From Leptospiraceae bacterium (lineage in GTDB: Bacteria > Spirochaetota > Leptospiria > Leptospirales > Leptospiraceae): 64,000 nucleotides of DNA. Shown here piece by piece: positions 53,325 through 63,634 of the stretch. The position numbers were made by a program, and so were the translations under genes. The DNA is taken from the NCBI GenBank assembly GCA_016708435.1, contig JADJFV010000001.1:496001-560000 (forward strand). The letters are read 5' to 3'. Under the pieces are notes generated by a model, which did not search any database, had not been told where the DNA came from, and worked only from the letters and a program-made list of their open reading frames with translations. How positions within the stretch are numbered: position 1 is the stretch's first letter; each line of letters begins with the position of its first letter.

Positions 53325-54875
53325 CTAAGCCTGGGTCTTCTTTATAAAACTTAAATCTTCTTTTTTGAATACTTTAAATTCGATTTGTCCGTTTTCTTTT
53401 TTGCTGGAGACGTATACTTTGTTGTCATAGAAAGTAATGATCGAATCTGGATTTACTTCTTCTTTAGAGCGGGTAAGGCTTTTTAGATTTTGATCAAAGC
53501 GAGTTAGATAAAACTTTCCATCTAAATTTTCGATTGCATATAAAAAATCGCCTCGAATTTCGATTGGTGTTTTGTGATAAACGTTAACTTCTGAATTGCC
53601 TACGATTTTTAAATCATTTTTTTTCAGGAAAACTAATTTGATTTGTTCTTTTTTTTCTAAAAAACCTATTACTAAAATATTATCTCCAAAGACTTTAAAG
53701 GTTTTTCCACAGATTTTATTGTATTCACTTGTATAAATAAAATCCTCTTTTGCCGGATCAAGCAAATGAATTCCGTTGACGCAATGGCTGTCGATATCGG
53801 AAATAGGTTTTATGAAAACTAATTTTCCATCTACAATATGAGAAGAATACTCTGGCTCTAAAAGTCTCGGGTCAAATTTAACTTCTACTTTTTTTTCTTC
53901 TGGGGGTAGAGGAATTACTTTGGGAGTTCTTTTGGGTGAGGCAACTCCTGTTAGCTGCTCTTCTCTTTCAATCAAATCGTCTTTTTGTTTTTTAATATCT
54001 CTTTTTTGTTTCTCTAAAGCCTGGTATTCTTTTTCTAGTTTTGCGATTTCATCTTTATTTTTCTCAGGATCTTTTTTTAATTCTGTTAGTCTATCTTGAA
54101 TATTTTTCTGCTTTGCTTCGATTTCTTTTTCTAACTTTTCTAATTCTTCTATCTTTTGGTTAATTTCCATTAACTCCCTGGCACCTTTTTCTTTCATCAA
54201 TTCTGCAAATTTCTTTTTATCTTCCTCCCCGTTCTTCTTATCGTTAATAATTTTATTCACTTCGTTTTCTAGCTCATTTAAGGTAACATCTTTCTGAAAC
54301 TCTTTGAGAGCATTTTTTTCAATCGGTATGATGATTTCTGTTTTACCTGGCCAGTCTTTGTATTTAATTGCAATACCTACATTGGAGCTACTCAATTTCT
54401 TTAGCAAAGCTTTACTGTATTTTGATTCAAAGAAACTAATATTTCCTCTGTGCATACCATTGTAATACAAAACATAAATCGCTAAAATATCTGCTTTAGC
54501 AACATTATAATCGAACGCAGTTTGTATGTATCCTGATAATACTCTTTGGATTGAATTTATATGACCGAAACTAGTGCTTGCATCTAGAAATATAACATCA
54601 GCTCCAAATTTATTTTTTTCCATTGAGCCAACACGAATTGCTTTGACTCCATCTAAAGAATGTGCTTCATCGGGTTTATTCGATATTAACCCCGCTAGCT
54701 TTTTCCCAATCGATTCATGTAAATATTTCGTTTCAGATGCAGCCTTTTTTCGGCTTTTGTTTTGGAATTCAATCTTTTCGGCTTCCTTGATTTCCGATTC
54801 TTCGAGCTTAGTTTTGTCCTCTGCAAATATATCTAAAAAAAATAATCCAGCTATCAAATACAGTATATACTTCAT
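53325..54875 (-). CDS. P83/100-like antigen, coiled-coil
   Basis: A 516-aa exported protein with signal MKYILYLIAGLFFLDIFA. Residues 60-190 have the P83/100 N-terminal pattern (SGYIQTAFDYNVAKADILAI, YYNGMHRGNISFFESKYSKA). A long Lys/Glu coiled coil spans about 195-310 (EIEAKQKNIQDRLTELKKDP). The C-terminal 180 residues form beta strands with SHIVDGKLVFIKPISDIDSH, perhaps a beta-propeller fragment. Borrelia P83/100 is an immunodominant periplasmic or membrane-vesicle-linked protein of unknown function. Confidence 0.8.
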   Translation of the reverse strand: MKYILYLIAGLFFLDIFAEDKTKLEESEIKEAEKIEFQNKSRKKAASETKYLHESIGKKLAGLISNKPDEAHSLDGVKAIRVGSMEKNKFGADVIFLDASTSFGHINSIQRVLSGYIQTAFDYNVAKADILAIYVLYYNGMHRGNISFFESKYSKALLKKLSSSNVGIAIKYKDWPGKTEIIIPIEKNALKEFQKDVTLNELENEVNKIINDKKNGEEDKKKFAELMKEKGARELMEINQKIEELEKLEKEIEAKQKNIQDRLTELKKDPEKNKDEIAKLEKEYQALEKQKRDIKKQKDDLIEREEQLTGVASPKRTPKVIPLPPEEKKVEVKFDPRLLEPEYSSHIVDGKLVFIKPISDIDSHCVNGIHLLDPAKEDFIYTSEYNKICGKTFKVFGDNILVIGFLEKKEQIKLVFLKKNDLKIVGNSEVNVYHKTPIEIRGDFLYAIENLDGKFYLTRFDQNLKSLTRSKEEVNPDSIITFYDNKVYVSSKKENGQIEFKVFKKEDLSFIKKTQA

Positions 54876-55105
54876 TTTTTCCTTTCCTGAAAATTATATT
54901 CTTATTGGTAAAATGTATTACCCCTTCCTAATAATACCACCCAATTCTAGACCTGCAAATTAAAAGTTAAATTACAAAAAAGAATTCAACAGCATCAAAT
55001 TAAAACCAGTCTTTGGACAAATACCCAAAAAGCTGGAGAACGGCACAACGCTTAGTTTTATAGAGACATAGCCATTGTTAGTGCGGATTATCGCAGATGT
55101 TCCTC

Positions 55106-56326
55106 TCAGATCATAATCTTGGCAACCTCTGTCGCGGAAATGGCTGCACCTTCGTGTAATCCATCATAGAGATAAGCGCCCGCATAACAAGTATTATTCT
55201 CTCCATTTGTTATTTTAATTTCTTTCCTATATCTCATTGCTTCTACAGTATAGAATGGGGTTGTATGAATTTGTTTATGTAGAATTTTTTTCGGTGAGAT
55301 CAGCTTTTCAATGTTATATCCCATAAAGTAAGATGTATTCATGTTCAGGCTTGCAATTCGATTCATATATCCGTTATAGCCGAAGTCTCCTTTCGAGCTT
55401 TCAAATATATCAAACTCAGAATAATATTGCAATGGATACTGCGCATAAAGAGAATTATCTGTGTGAATAATGGTTTTAATACGATGAGACTTCCAAGCGC
55501 CAAATCTTTTTTTCTCATCGCTTGTCGAATCTTTCAGGAGTTTCAATATCTGATCCGGTGTAGAAGCAAATACAATCTTATCAAAAATAAGCAAATCACC
55601 ATTAGCCATTTGAATTTGGACTTTGTTTTCATTTCTTGTGACTCCTTGGATTTTACTTTTTAAAATAATTTTTCCTTTAAAGGATTCTAAAATTTTTTCA
55701 ATATAAGTGTAAATTCCTGTGTGAATTGTATACCATTTAGTGCCAAAAGCATAGGTTTTGAAAAGGGACATACAAAGCTCGGCTGGATAATATCGATCAA
55801 TTTCTTTATAAGGAACGGAGTGAGCATACATAGCAAGAGAGCGCATCCAACAGTGCAAAATTCTTCTGCTAAATAATTCCCCCGTTGTATATTCTTCGAT
55901 ATGCTTTGGCTTTAATTTTACCTTGATCTGTAATAAGAATAAATCAGGGAAAAGACTGATTAGCTTCAAATATTCTTTCGATTGACTCAATAAGCCTTTT
56001 ACTTTTGTTTTGATTAAATTTCTTCCCAGATAGTAATCTCCATTGTGTAAATAAAGAGCTCCATTTCCCGGAAAACTAGATAGAATTACTCCCAAATCTT
56101 CCATGATTTTAAAGAAGGTTGGAAATTGATTATGCGCAAACTCTATTACTCCGTTATCAATTATAATATCTTCATTTAACGTTGAGTGTTTTACATTTTT
56201 ATTTAAAGTTCGAATGTTTCCACCGAGTATAGAATCTTTTTCGAATATGGTTATATCATGCTTTGAATTAAGAAGGTGGGCGCAGAGCATTCCTGACGCT
56301 CCACCTCCGATGATTGCTATTTTCAT
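55106..56326 (-). CDS. FAD-dependent amine-oxidase-like protein
   Basis: A 406-aa flavoprotein with GGGASGMLCAHLLNSKHDIT and IFEKDSILGGNIRT (dinucleotide-binding fold and GG doublet, about 7-41), and a closing motif NGENNTCYAGAYLYDGLHEG near the end. The family (NAD(P)-binding Rossmann, amine oxidase, CrtI-like) oxidises or isomerises amines and isoprenoids. Its start overlaps the stop of the phytoene-desaturase-like gene by ATGA, so both are made together and may act in one pathway. Substrate unknown. Confidence 0.8.
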   Translation of the reverse strand: MKIAIIGGGASGMLCAHLLNSKHDITIFEKDSILGGNIRTLNKNVKHSTLNEDIIIDNGVIEFAHNQFPTFFKIMEDLGVILSSFPGNGALYLHNGDYYLGRNLIKTKVKGLLSQSKEYLKLISLFPDLFLLQIKVKLKPKHIEEYTTGELFSRRILHCWMRSLAMYAHSVPYKEIDRYYPAELCMSLFKTYAFGTKWYTIHTGIYTYIEKILESFKGKIILKSKIQGVTRNENKVQIQMANGDLLIFDKIVFASTPDQILKLLKDSTSDEKKRFGAWKSHRIKTIIHTDNSLYAQYPLQYYSEFDIFESSKGDFGYNGYMNRIASLNMNTSYFMGYNIEKLISPKKILHKQIHTTPFYTVEAMRYRKEIKITNGENNTCYAGAYLYDGLHEGAAISATEVAKIMI

Positions 56327-57843
56327 ATTGTCTCCATGGTGATATGATTGAAAAGACGTGCACCCGTCCAGAAGCCACCGTAAAAACCTGCGTAACCGGA
56401 AGATGCGTTACAGAAATATAGGTTATCTAAGGAGCTATTATAATTAAGCCGACCAAGCCCAATATTTTTCGGAGTAAGATTCGAACCATAGGAATGTCCT
56501 TCTGGACTCCAGCAAAATCTTTCATTCGTTGTAGGAGAGCCTGTCACATGAAAAGGAGATAGTTCCCGAAAATTCGGTATATATTCTTTCTCTACTACAT
56601 CCAGAATAGAATTATAAATATAGCTTTTAGCTTCTTTGTATTTTTTTATATCCGTGATTTTTAGTCGCTTGAAATAGTTATAATTGGCTACAGTTAGAAT
56701 TTCCACTAAATACCTGTCAGACGGACAATCACTATTATCCTCTGTCATGAGTGTGGGACTACAAAGAGCGAAAGAGGGAGAAGAGTAATTAAAGTCATAA
56801 TACATTTTTCTGAATGATTTATTCAAATCGATATCGCAACTGTGAAAATTATTCCATTTTCCAAATCCTAACTCTTTTAAATCCACTCCAGAAACTACTG
56901 CATAGATCATAAAATTGGAAGGAGAATATTGATAAGAAAGTCTCTTTCGGACATCCTTTGAAAAATGTTCTATACCAATCATAGAAGCAGTTTGCTTGGG
57001 ATCCATATTGCACACATATTCTTTCGCTTTGTAAACAGAACGCTCTAGTGGATTATTTGTATTTTGCGCTAAAACTTCTAAGACCTTACCTTTCTTGACT
57101 TCAATGCTAGTTATTTCTTTTTCATACTCGATAACTCCCCCATTTTTAAAAATAACATTTGCAAGTCCCTGGATAACACTTTCAAAATGATGCTCCGGGT
57201 AATAGGCTCCATTCATATATCCATCGAATAAAGAAAGCCATGCATAAAAAGATAAAGTATTCGGTGGTAATAAGAAATCCTGCCATTGTGAGGCTATTAG
57301 TGATTGTGCGGGGAGTGGAATATGAAAGTGATCAAATGCTTCTTGCAAAGTGGCTCCATAAAATGATAAAGCTTTGATTGCAGAACTCCAGTGATTAATT
57401 GAGTATAAAGTGCTTTCTTTCGTAAGATATCCCAATCCTTTTGAAATAACTTGCACCGCTTTAAAGAAACTTCGAAAGTCTTTTCTGTTTTCAGGAAATA
57501 AAACACAGAGACGCTCAATTAGAGTTTCATAATTTGCTGGAATGTTTAAAGTATATCCAGGAATTCGCATTCGATCAAACCCATCGGGATCTAGTCTCAC
57601 AAATGGAATTGCAAGACCAATATGCTTTAGAACCCTGTTTACAAGCTGACCCTCTCCACATCCCCATACATAATGGAATTGAGCGTTAAACTTGTATTTG
57701 CCACCAGACTGTGTAAACGTATGCCCGTAACCTCCGGGTTGATCATGTGCTTCCAAGATTCGAACTTTTTTTCCTGAATGTGCCATTAATGCGCCAAAAG
57801 ATAACGCGGATATACCGCTTCCTAAAATAAGATAATCGTCCAT
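56323..57843 (-). CDS. Phytoene desaturase/retinol saturase-like flavoprotein
   Basis: ATG 57843 (506 aa) places MDDYLILGSGISALSFGALM at the start, as expected; an upstream ATG at 57885 would add 14 residues. No clear RBS for either. The FAD fold includes VRILEAHDQPGGYGHTF (about 28-44), and the C-terminal LDNLYFCNASSGYAGFYGGF is typical of CrtI/RetSat-like enzymes. These desaturate or saturate polyenes or process fatty-acid derivatives. It is followed by a second flavoprotein gene with ATGA overlap. Confidence 0.78.
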   Translation of the reverse strand: MDDYLILGSGISALSFGALMAHSGKKVRILEAHDQPGGYGHTFTQSGGKYKFNAQFHYVWGCGEGQLVNRVLKHIGLAIPFVRLDPDGFDRMRIPGYTLNIPANYETLIERLCVLFPENRKDFRSFFKAVQVISKGLGYLTKESTLYSINHWSSAIKALSFYGATLQEAFDHFHIPLPAQSLIASQWQDFLLPPNTLSFYAWLSLFDGYMNGAYYPEHHFESVIQGLANVIFKNGGVIEYEKEITSIEVKKGKVLEVLAQNTNNPLERSVYKAKEYVCNMDPKQTASMIGIEHFSKDVRKRLSYQYSPSNFMIYAVVSGVDLKELGFGKWNNFHSCDIDLNKSFRKMYYDFNYSSPSFALCSPTLMTEDNSDCPSDRYLVEILTVANYNYFKRLKITDIKKYKEAKSYIYNSILDVVEKEYIPNFRELSPFHVTGSPTTNERFCWSPEGHSYGSNLTPKNIGLGRLNYNSSLDNLYFCNASSGYAGFYGGFWTGARLFNHITMETI

Positions 57844-58052
57844 AGTTTTTTTATCAATGCATAACATTGAGACTTCACAACTCATTTTCTTTCTTTACTT
57901 TACAATCTAATGATGATTAATCTCACCCCAACTCAAAATAATATCAATTCTATCGCAGTGATAAATCTCATTGGGAAAATACAAAATAGAACTTTAAGAA
58001 GTGAAGCCATTCTTTATGCATGGTCGTAGTATAAAAAGAGAAGGAGAAATGT

Positions 58053-61000
58053 ATGTTAGGCGAAATTCTTTCCCAAGATCAAATTTTCTTATTAGAAGAG
58101 GAGACTTTGCAAGATGCGTTAGGTATGATGCAATTGCATAGTCCCGGGTTTGAAAAAAAAGAAATTCTCTTTAAGGAATTTCTTCAATCTATTCAAAATC
58201 CTTACAACTATGTCAATGATATGATATTAATCCCTCATGTTCGTGTAGAAAAGATGAAAGGAATAAAAGCATTTCTAGGAATATTTCCAAAAGGAATTCT
58301 AGTTGGAGAAAACAGAATTCATATTTTACTTTTACTCGCTACACCCAAAGAAAAACCGTCCATTCATTTACAGGTATTACAAGGATTATCCTCACTTCTT
58401 CCCTCTATTCAAAACGAACTTCTGCAATGCAAATCCTCCAAAGAAGTCTTAGAAAAATTCCAGTCAGGAGAATCTACTGTTACACTCTCTTTTAAAAATA
58501 TGACCCAAAAACAAGTAGAATTTGAGTTACAAACGAGCGCAGGTATTGGACTCACCTCAGAACAAGCAGAAGAAAGATTAAATTACTATGGATATAATGA
58601 AATTAAGAAAGTTTTAGGAATACCTTGGTATGCAAAACTACTAAAAAATTTCTTCAGCTTCTTTGCAATTTTGCTTTGGATAGCGGCTTTGCTATGTTAT
58701 ATTCCAGGTGTGGATATGCCTGAGCTTGGAACGGCAGTTTTCTTGGTGGTATTCGTGAATGGACTTTTTTCTTTTTTACAGGAATATAAATCGGATAAAG
58801 CAATAGAGGCTCTCAGTAAGATGATGGTGCAGCAATGCAAAGTTATCCGCAATGGAAAGTTAACGGAAATAGATGCGAACACTCTTGTGCCGGGAGATTT
58901 AATTAGTTTAGAAGAAGGGGATGTTGTTCCAGCAGATGCTAGAATTGTGGAGGCTTATGAAGTAGAAGTTGATAACTCCTCTTTGACTGGTGAGTCTACA
59001 TCGGCTAAGAGATATAAGTCGGATAAGGAAATTTTAGTCCACGGAAAATTTCTTTGGATTGAATTGCCTAATATTTTGTTCGCGGGTTCTTCTCTGATTA
59101 AGGGAAGTGTGAAAGCGATTGTATTCGGAACTGGGATGAATTCTGAAATCGGACAAATCGCGGGACTCACGCAAGCAATTAAAGTAGAAGCAAGTCCTCT
59201 TCAAAAAGAATTAAATAGGACAGTTATCGCAATTTCCATTCTCGCCTTTGGAATTGGGATTAGTTTTTTATTTTTGGGTTGGTTCTTTGCTGGACTTACA
59301 TTTGTTCAGGCTTTTATCTTTTTTATTGGAATTTTCGTAGCGAATGTGCCAGAAGGATTACTACCAACGGTTACACTTGCGTTGGCGATGGGCGTTTCAA
59401 GAATGGCGAAGCGAAATGCAATTGTAAAAAATCTTTCTAGTGTTGAGACATTGGGTTGCACAACTGTGATATGCTCGGATAAGACAGGAACATTGACTCA
59501 GAACTTAATGATGGTAACTGAAGTATACGCTGATTCAAAACGAATTGAAGTGAAAGGCTCTGGATATAATCCTGTCGGTGAACTCTGGCAGGGAGACAAA
59601 AAGCTTTCCAGAGATGATATTCTTAGATTCACAAGTTTAAAAGAATTGCTTACTTGTGCGTATAATTGCAATAATGCGCGACTGGAAACAAGCGGAAATG
59701 ATATTAAAGTAATTGGAGACCCAACAGAAGGAGCACTTCTTACTCTTGCAAAGAGAGCAGGACTACAAGGAACGGCGCATCGAATCTTTTTAAATCCATT
59801 CGAATCCATTCGTAAAAGAATGAGTGTCGTAATTCACAATGGAAATTTAGGAAAGAACTTAGTCTATGTAAAAGGTGCCCCCCTTGAAGTATTAGAGCGA
59901 TGTGAGTTTGTGCTTACTAAGGAAGGCATTATCCCCATGACGGAAGACTTGCGAGATAAAACCAAACTCGAAAATGATTCAATGGCCAAAAGAGGACTAA
60001 GAGTTCTCGCGTTTGCAATGAGAGAGTTTGAACAAATGGATAGCGACTATTCAGTAGATGCCGCAGAAAGGAAGTTAGTTTTCTTGGGGCTTGCTGCTCT
60101 TTCTGATCCAATTCGTCCAAATGTTCCAGCGGCAATAAAAGCCTGTCATACGGCAGGTATTCGAGTCATGATAGTTACTGGTGATTATGCGCTAACCGCA
60201 GAGAGTATTGGGAGACAGATTGGACTCGGGAGCGGGGGAATATTAAAAGTAATCACTGGAACAGAAATAGCTTTTATGAAAGAGGATTTGCTTTCTGAGC
60301 TTCTAAAAGAAGGTGAATGCATATTTGCCAGAGTATCTCCCGAACAAAAACTTCGAATTGTAACAGCCTTACAGAATCTAGGTGAAATTGTAGCCGTAAC
60401 TGGCGATGGCGTTAATGATGGACCTGCCTTAAAAAAAGCAGACATAGGAATTGCTATGGGACTTCGTGGAACAGACGTAGCAAAAGAAGCGGCAGAAATT
60501 ATTTTAACCGATGATAATTTTGCCTCCATAGTTTCAGCTATTGAAGAAGGAAGGGCAATATTTGAGAATATCAAGAAATTTTCAGCCTACATATTTAATA
60601 GTAACCCACAAGAGCTAATACCATTTATCCTCTGGATGTTAATTCCGGGTTTTCCACTTGTCATGACAGTGATGGGAGTTCTTGCTGTAGATGTAGGAAC
60701 TGATTTGATCCCGGCTATGGGTTTGGGTATTGAACCTCCAGAGAGAGGTATAATGGAAAAGCCTCCCCGAAAAAAAACAGATAAACTTCTTTCTATTGGA
60801 TTTGTTATGAGAAGTTATTTTGTGCAGGGCTCTATTCTTGCTTTTTCTTGCTTTGCTACATATTACTATTTTGTTTATACAAGCGGGTTTATGAAAGATG
60901 GATTTTCGTTCTTACGTCTTCCGCAAAGTCCCGCAAAATTAAACATGGATATTTCTACAGATTTTTATTTGCAGTCTCTTACTGCATTCTTTTTTCCTAC

Positions 61001-61565
61001 AATTGCAACACAAATTGCAAACGTTATGTGCAAGAGGTCATGGAAAACATCCCTTTTTTCTAAAGATTTTTTACATAGTAGCGTAAGGGAAGGAGTTTTA
61101 CAAAGAATACGAACTTGGAAAATCGCTCATTATTCTTATTCAATCAATATCCAATATACAATTGAAAGCATAAATAGAAATGAAACAATTCAAGTGCTAT
61201 CAGTTCTAGTGAAAGAGCTTTTTTTATTTCCGATGAAACTTACTTTACTTACAATGTCTAATTTTGCAAAACCGTTAGATGGGTTCATTGTTAGACCAAC
61301 TCGATTTGTCCTAGCTAGAGTTCTGGAGCGTTTTCCTTTTTTATTAAATCTTGTTTCAAATCCACTTATTATCGGAGGAATTATTTTTGAGTTAACTTTA
61401 AGTTATGCGTTCATTTATACTGACCTGAGACATGTGTATTTTTTTAAAGCAGTTCCCTGGCATGTATATCTATTTGCATTTCATGGTATGATTTTACTTT
61501 TAGTTTTCGAAGAAACGAAAAAGTATTTTAGACGTAAGGGTTATTTACTAGAATGGTTAGGATAG
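58053..61565 (+). CDS. P-type cation ATPase with N-terminal PTS EIIA-like domain
   Basis: A 1170-aa protein. Residues 1-150 match a PTS EIIA type-2 (fructose/mannitol) domain: MILIPHVRVEKMKGIKAFLG with H62 at the phospho-His place, IHILLLLATPKEK and HLQVLQGLSSLL. Residues 155-1170 are a P2-type ATPase: SLTGEST actuator (E-S), DKTGTLTQ with phospho-Asp about D476, GDPTEGALLTL, TGDGVNDGPALKKADIGIAMG-like hinge (about 783-803; key D-G-V-N-D), and M5-M6 with NPQELIPFI and AVDVGTDLIPAMGLG, as in Na/K- and Ca-pump-like ATPases. An insert of about 110 residues lies between late membrane segments (1010-1110). RBS AAGGAG. Ion not assignable by eye. Confidence 0.88.
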   Translation: MLGEILSQDQIFLLEEETLQDALGMMQLHSPGFEKKEILFKEFLQSIQNPYNYVNDMILIPHVRVEKMKGIKAFLGIFPKGILVGENRIHILLLLATPKEKPSIHLQVLQGLSSLLPSIQNELLQCKSSKEVLEKFQSGESTVTLSFKNMTQKQVEFELQTSAGIGLTSEQAEERLNYYGYNEIKKVLGIPWYAKLLKNFFSFFAILLWIAALLCYIPGVDMPELGTAVFLVVFVNGLFSFLQEYKSDKAIEALSKMMVQQCKVIRNGKLTEIDANTLVPGDLISLEEGDVVPADARIVEAYEVEVDNSSLTGESTSAKRYKSDKEILVHGKFLWIELPNILFAGSSLIKGSVKAIVFGTGMNSEIGQIAGLTQAIKVEASPLQKELNRTVIAISILAFGIGISFLFLGWFFAGLTFVQAFIFFIGIFVANVPEGLLPTVTLALAMGVSRMAKRNAIVKNLSSVETLGCTTVICSDKTGTLTQNLMMVTEVYADSKRIEVKGSGYNPVGELWQGDKKLSRDDILRFTSLKELLTCAYNCNNARLETSGNDIKVIGDPTEGALLTLAKRAGLQGTAHRIFLNPFESIRKRMSVVIHNGNLGKNLVYVKGAPLEVLERCEFVLTKEGIIPMTEDLRDKTKLENDSMAKRGLRVLAFAMREFEQMDSDYSVDAAERKLVFLGLAALSDPIRPNVPAAIKACHTAGIRVMIVTGDYALTAESIGRQIGLGSGGILKVITGTEIAFMKEDLLSELLKEGECIFARVSPEQKLRIVTALQNLGEIVAVTGDGVNDGPALKKADIGIAMGLRGTDVAKEAAEIILTDDNFASIVSAIEEGRAIFENIKKFSAYIFNSNPQELIPFILWMLIPGFPLVMTVMGVLAVDVGTDLIPAMGLGIEPPERGIMEKPPRKKTDKLLSIGFVMRSYFVQGSILAFSCFATYYYFVYTSGFMKDGFSFLRLPQSPAKLNMDISTDFYLQSLTAFFFPTIATQIANVMCKRSWKTSLFSKDFLHSSVREGVLQRIRTWKIAHYSYSINIQYTIESINRNETIQVLSVLVKELFLFPMKLTLLTMSNFAKPLDGFIVRPTRFVLARVLERFPFLLNLVSNPLIIGGIIFELTLSYAFIYTDLRHVYFFKAVPWHVYLFAFHGMILLLVFEETKKYFRRKGYLLEWLG

Positions 61566-61573
61566 TTTTTAGG

Positions 61574-63280
61574 TTAACGATTCCTTTCCAATTCCCTTAA
61601 TATACCAATCCTTTCCGCGCACCAATTAGAAAGTCTTGGTTTTTCTTTGGAGTATTTTTCGAAGAAACGAATTACTTGTTTAAAGTCAGATTTTGTAAGA
61701 GAAATTGTTCTTAGGTGTAGAATAAAAATATCTATAAAATTCAACTTTATCTGTTTGTAGTAATATAAAAAGAAATTTATTTCACGATTTGATTTGAATT
61801 CTTTATTTTTTTCTAGATAATCTTTTTCGAATTCTTCCCATGTTTTATTTAAATCAGATTCTTCATACGTTGTAAAATTTAAAAAAGCAGAAAGTCCCGC
61901 GAGTAAATTTTCTAAAGCCTTCTTGTTTTCTTTTTGTAAACAATGAGATTTGCTTAGATTTAGATAATTGGATGCGGTAGTTGCAATAGCTTTAATGTCA
62001 TTTTGAGTTACAGTTTTTAGATGAAGAGTCTGTGCTTTTTCTAAGTATTCAATTGCTTTTTTGTAATTCTTACGCTCGAACCAAACTTCCCCATAAATCC
62101 TATGAGTATTTGCGATATGCGGTAAATCCTGCCAGAGGTCTTTATCATAGATAGCAATTAAGCTCTTAAAAAAATAATTTGCTTTGACTCTTTCCTTTTT
62201 CTTTTCATATAAAAAAGCGAGTTCATAAAATATTTCGAACCGAAAAGAGCGTTTTTTGTCGGGTAACTTTTCTAATAGGACAAGAGCTTTATTGTAAGCT
62301 TTTATTGAACTTTCTAAATCGCTAGCTCTCTGATATAAAAATCCTAAGTCTATATAGAATTCAATTAGCCCCTTTTGTGAATAATCTTTATTTTCCTCTG
62401 CAAAGGCAATCGATTTTTTTAGATATTCAATTGCTTTTTGGTAATCTTGTTTTATTTTATAAGTTCTACTAAGTCCATAATAAACTTGAATCATGCTATC
62501 ATCAGGAATATTATTTTCTTTTCTGTAACGAATCACTTTTTCTAAATTTTCAACAGCATTTTTTTCATCGCTCATCTTAATATAAGCTTCAGAGATATAT
62601 GAATAACATTGCATAACCTCAAAGCTATCTGATTTATATTTTCGTAATCGATACTCCAAGAGTTCCTTTCTATATTTGAGCGCTTGTGGGTAATCAGAAT
62701 TATTCAAAGAAACATCTGCTTTGAGTTTTAATACTAATCCTTTCTCTTCTTTATACTTCTCATATATTGCAATGGATTTATTCAAATATTCGCTAGACTT
62801 TTCTAATCTGCCCTTGATTCGATAGCACATACCTAGGTTACTATAAAGCCAACCCAGAGGAAGTTGATTTTTAAAATCTAATTCAAGGTAAATATCTGTT
62901 GACCTCTGATAGTAAACGATGGCGGAATCATAATCATCTACACCAGAGCGCGCCAAGCCAAGCTCAGCATAATTTTCAGCCAAGTCTAATGTGTATTCCC
63001 CTGTTTCATCTAAAAATATTTTTTCTGCTTTGCGTAAACAATCATAAGCCTTTTCATACTCATCCATTTTATTGTAGGTGAAACCGATTTGATAGTAAAG
63101 AATGCCGAGCGGGTAATTGCTTAATTCTGAACCTTGTTTTGCAACAGCAATTCCTTCTTTGAAATAATCTATACTCTTCTGATATTCTTTTTTATTTTGC
63201 AATGCTAATGCTTTAGAAAGAATGCGAAGAGCTTTAAACGCTATTTTAATTTCACTAAATATTTGTATCCACATTTGCAT
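61574..63280 (-). CDS. Tetratricopeptide-repeat protein
   Basis: A 568-aa all-helical protein with roughly ten TPRs of the 40-residue, kinesin-light-chain-like kind (YEKAYDCLRKAEKIFLDETG, YDSAIVYYQRSTDIYLELDF, YQKAIEYLKKSIAFAEENKD, YKKAIEYLEKAQTLHLKTVT). The start M-Q-M is uncertain (63280 or 63274), and the first 25 residues are mildly hydrophobic. No effector domain is seen, so it is a scaffold or regulator of unknown target. It converges with the P-type ATPase gene, 8 nt between stops. Confidence 0.8.
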   Translation of the reverse strand: MQMWIQIFSEIKIAFKALRILSKALALQNKKEYQKSIDYFKEGIAVAKQGSELSNYPLGILYYQIGFTYNKMDEYEKAYDCLRKAEKIFLDETGEYTLDLAENYAELGLARSGVDDYDSAIVYYQRSTDIYLELDFKNQLPLGWLYSNLGMCYRIKGRLEKSSEYLNKSIAIYEKYKEEKGLVLKLKADVSLNNSDYPQALKYRKELLEYRLRKYKSDSFEVMQCYSYISEAYIKMSDEKNAVENLEKVIRYRKENNIPDDSMIQVYYGLSRTYKIKQDYQKAIEYLKKSIAFAEENKDYSQKGLIEFYIDLGFLYQRASDLESSIKAYNKALVLLEKLPDKKRSFRFEIFYELAFLYEKKKERVKANYFFKSLIAIYDKDLWQDLPHIANTHRIYGEVWFERKNYKKAIEYLEKAQTLHLKTVTQNDIKAIATTASNYLNLSKSHCLQKENKKALENLLAGLSAFLNFTTYEESDLNKTWEEFEKDYLEKNKEFKSNREINFFLYYYKQIKLNFIDIFILHLRTISLTKSDFKQVIRFFEKYSKEKPRLSNWCAERIGILRELERNR

Positions 63281-63634
63281 TTACGCCGAATTATTTTTTT
63301 ATTTAGACTAAGAAAAGTAATTTGTAATAACAAAATTTTAGACTTGCTAGAATTCATAAACTCAGTTTTAATAAAGCCATGCATTCTCGAAAATTGGATG
63401 AGTTTGCGAATCCTATTGAAAGTCGAAAGTATCAAATACATATGCAATCAATAATGCATCAGGCATGAATAATCATCGGATGAAAATTTATCTGTAATTT
63501 CCTTTTAAATCCTCCTCCCGCACCAAGAAGTAAGTCTCCATTAGCCCCCTAGCCTTTGACCTGGATTTCTCGTTTGTCTTTGAGTTTGAGATATACTTCT
63601 TTGGAAATTCCTTTACGCATAATGAATAACATTT
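63281..63634. other. Intergenic region with a small candidate gene
   Basis: Between the TPR gene start and the acyltransferase end. It holds the 27-aa candidate at 63549-63632; the remainder (63281-63548) shows no gene or hairpin. Confidence 0.4.
63549..63632 (-). CDS. Candidate 27-aa small protein
   Basis: ATG 63632 is preceded by GGAG (7-nt spacer) inside the last codons of the acyltransferase gene. It encodes MLFIMRKGISKEVYLKLKDK then REIQVKG and TAG. It begins 2 nt after the upstream stop, so translation could be coupled. A polar, basic product without recognised family; may be chance. Confidence 0.35.
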   Translation of the reverse strand: MLFIMRKGISKEVYLKLKDKREIQVKG

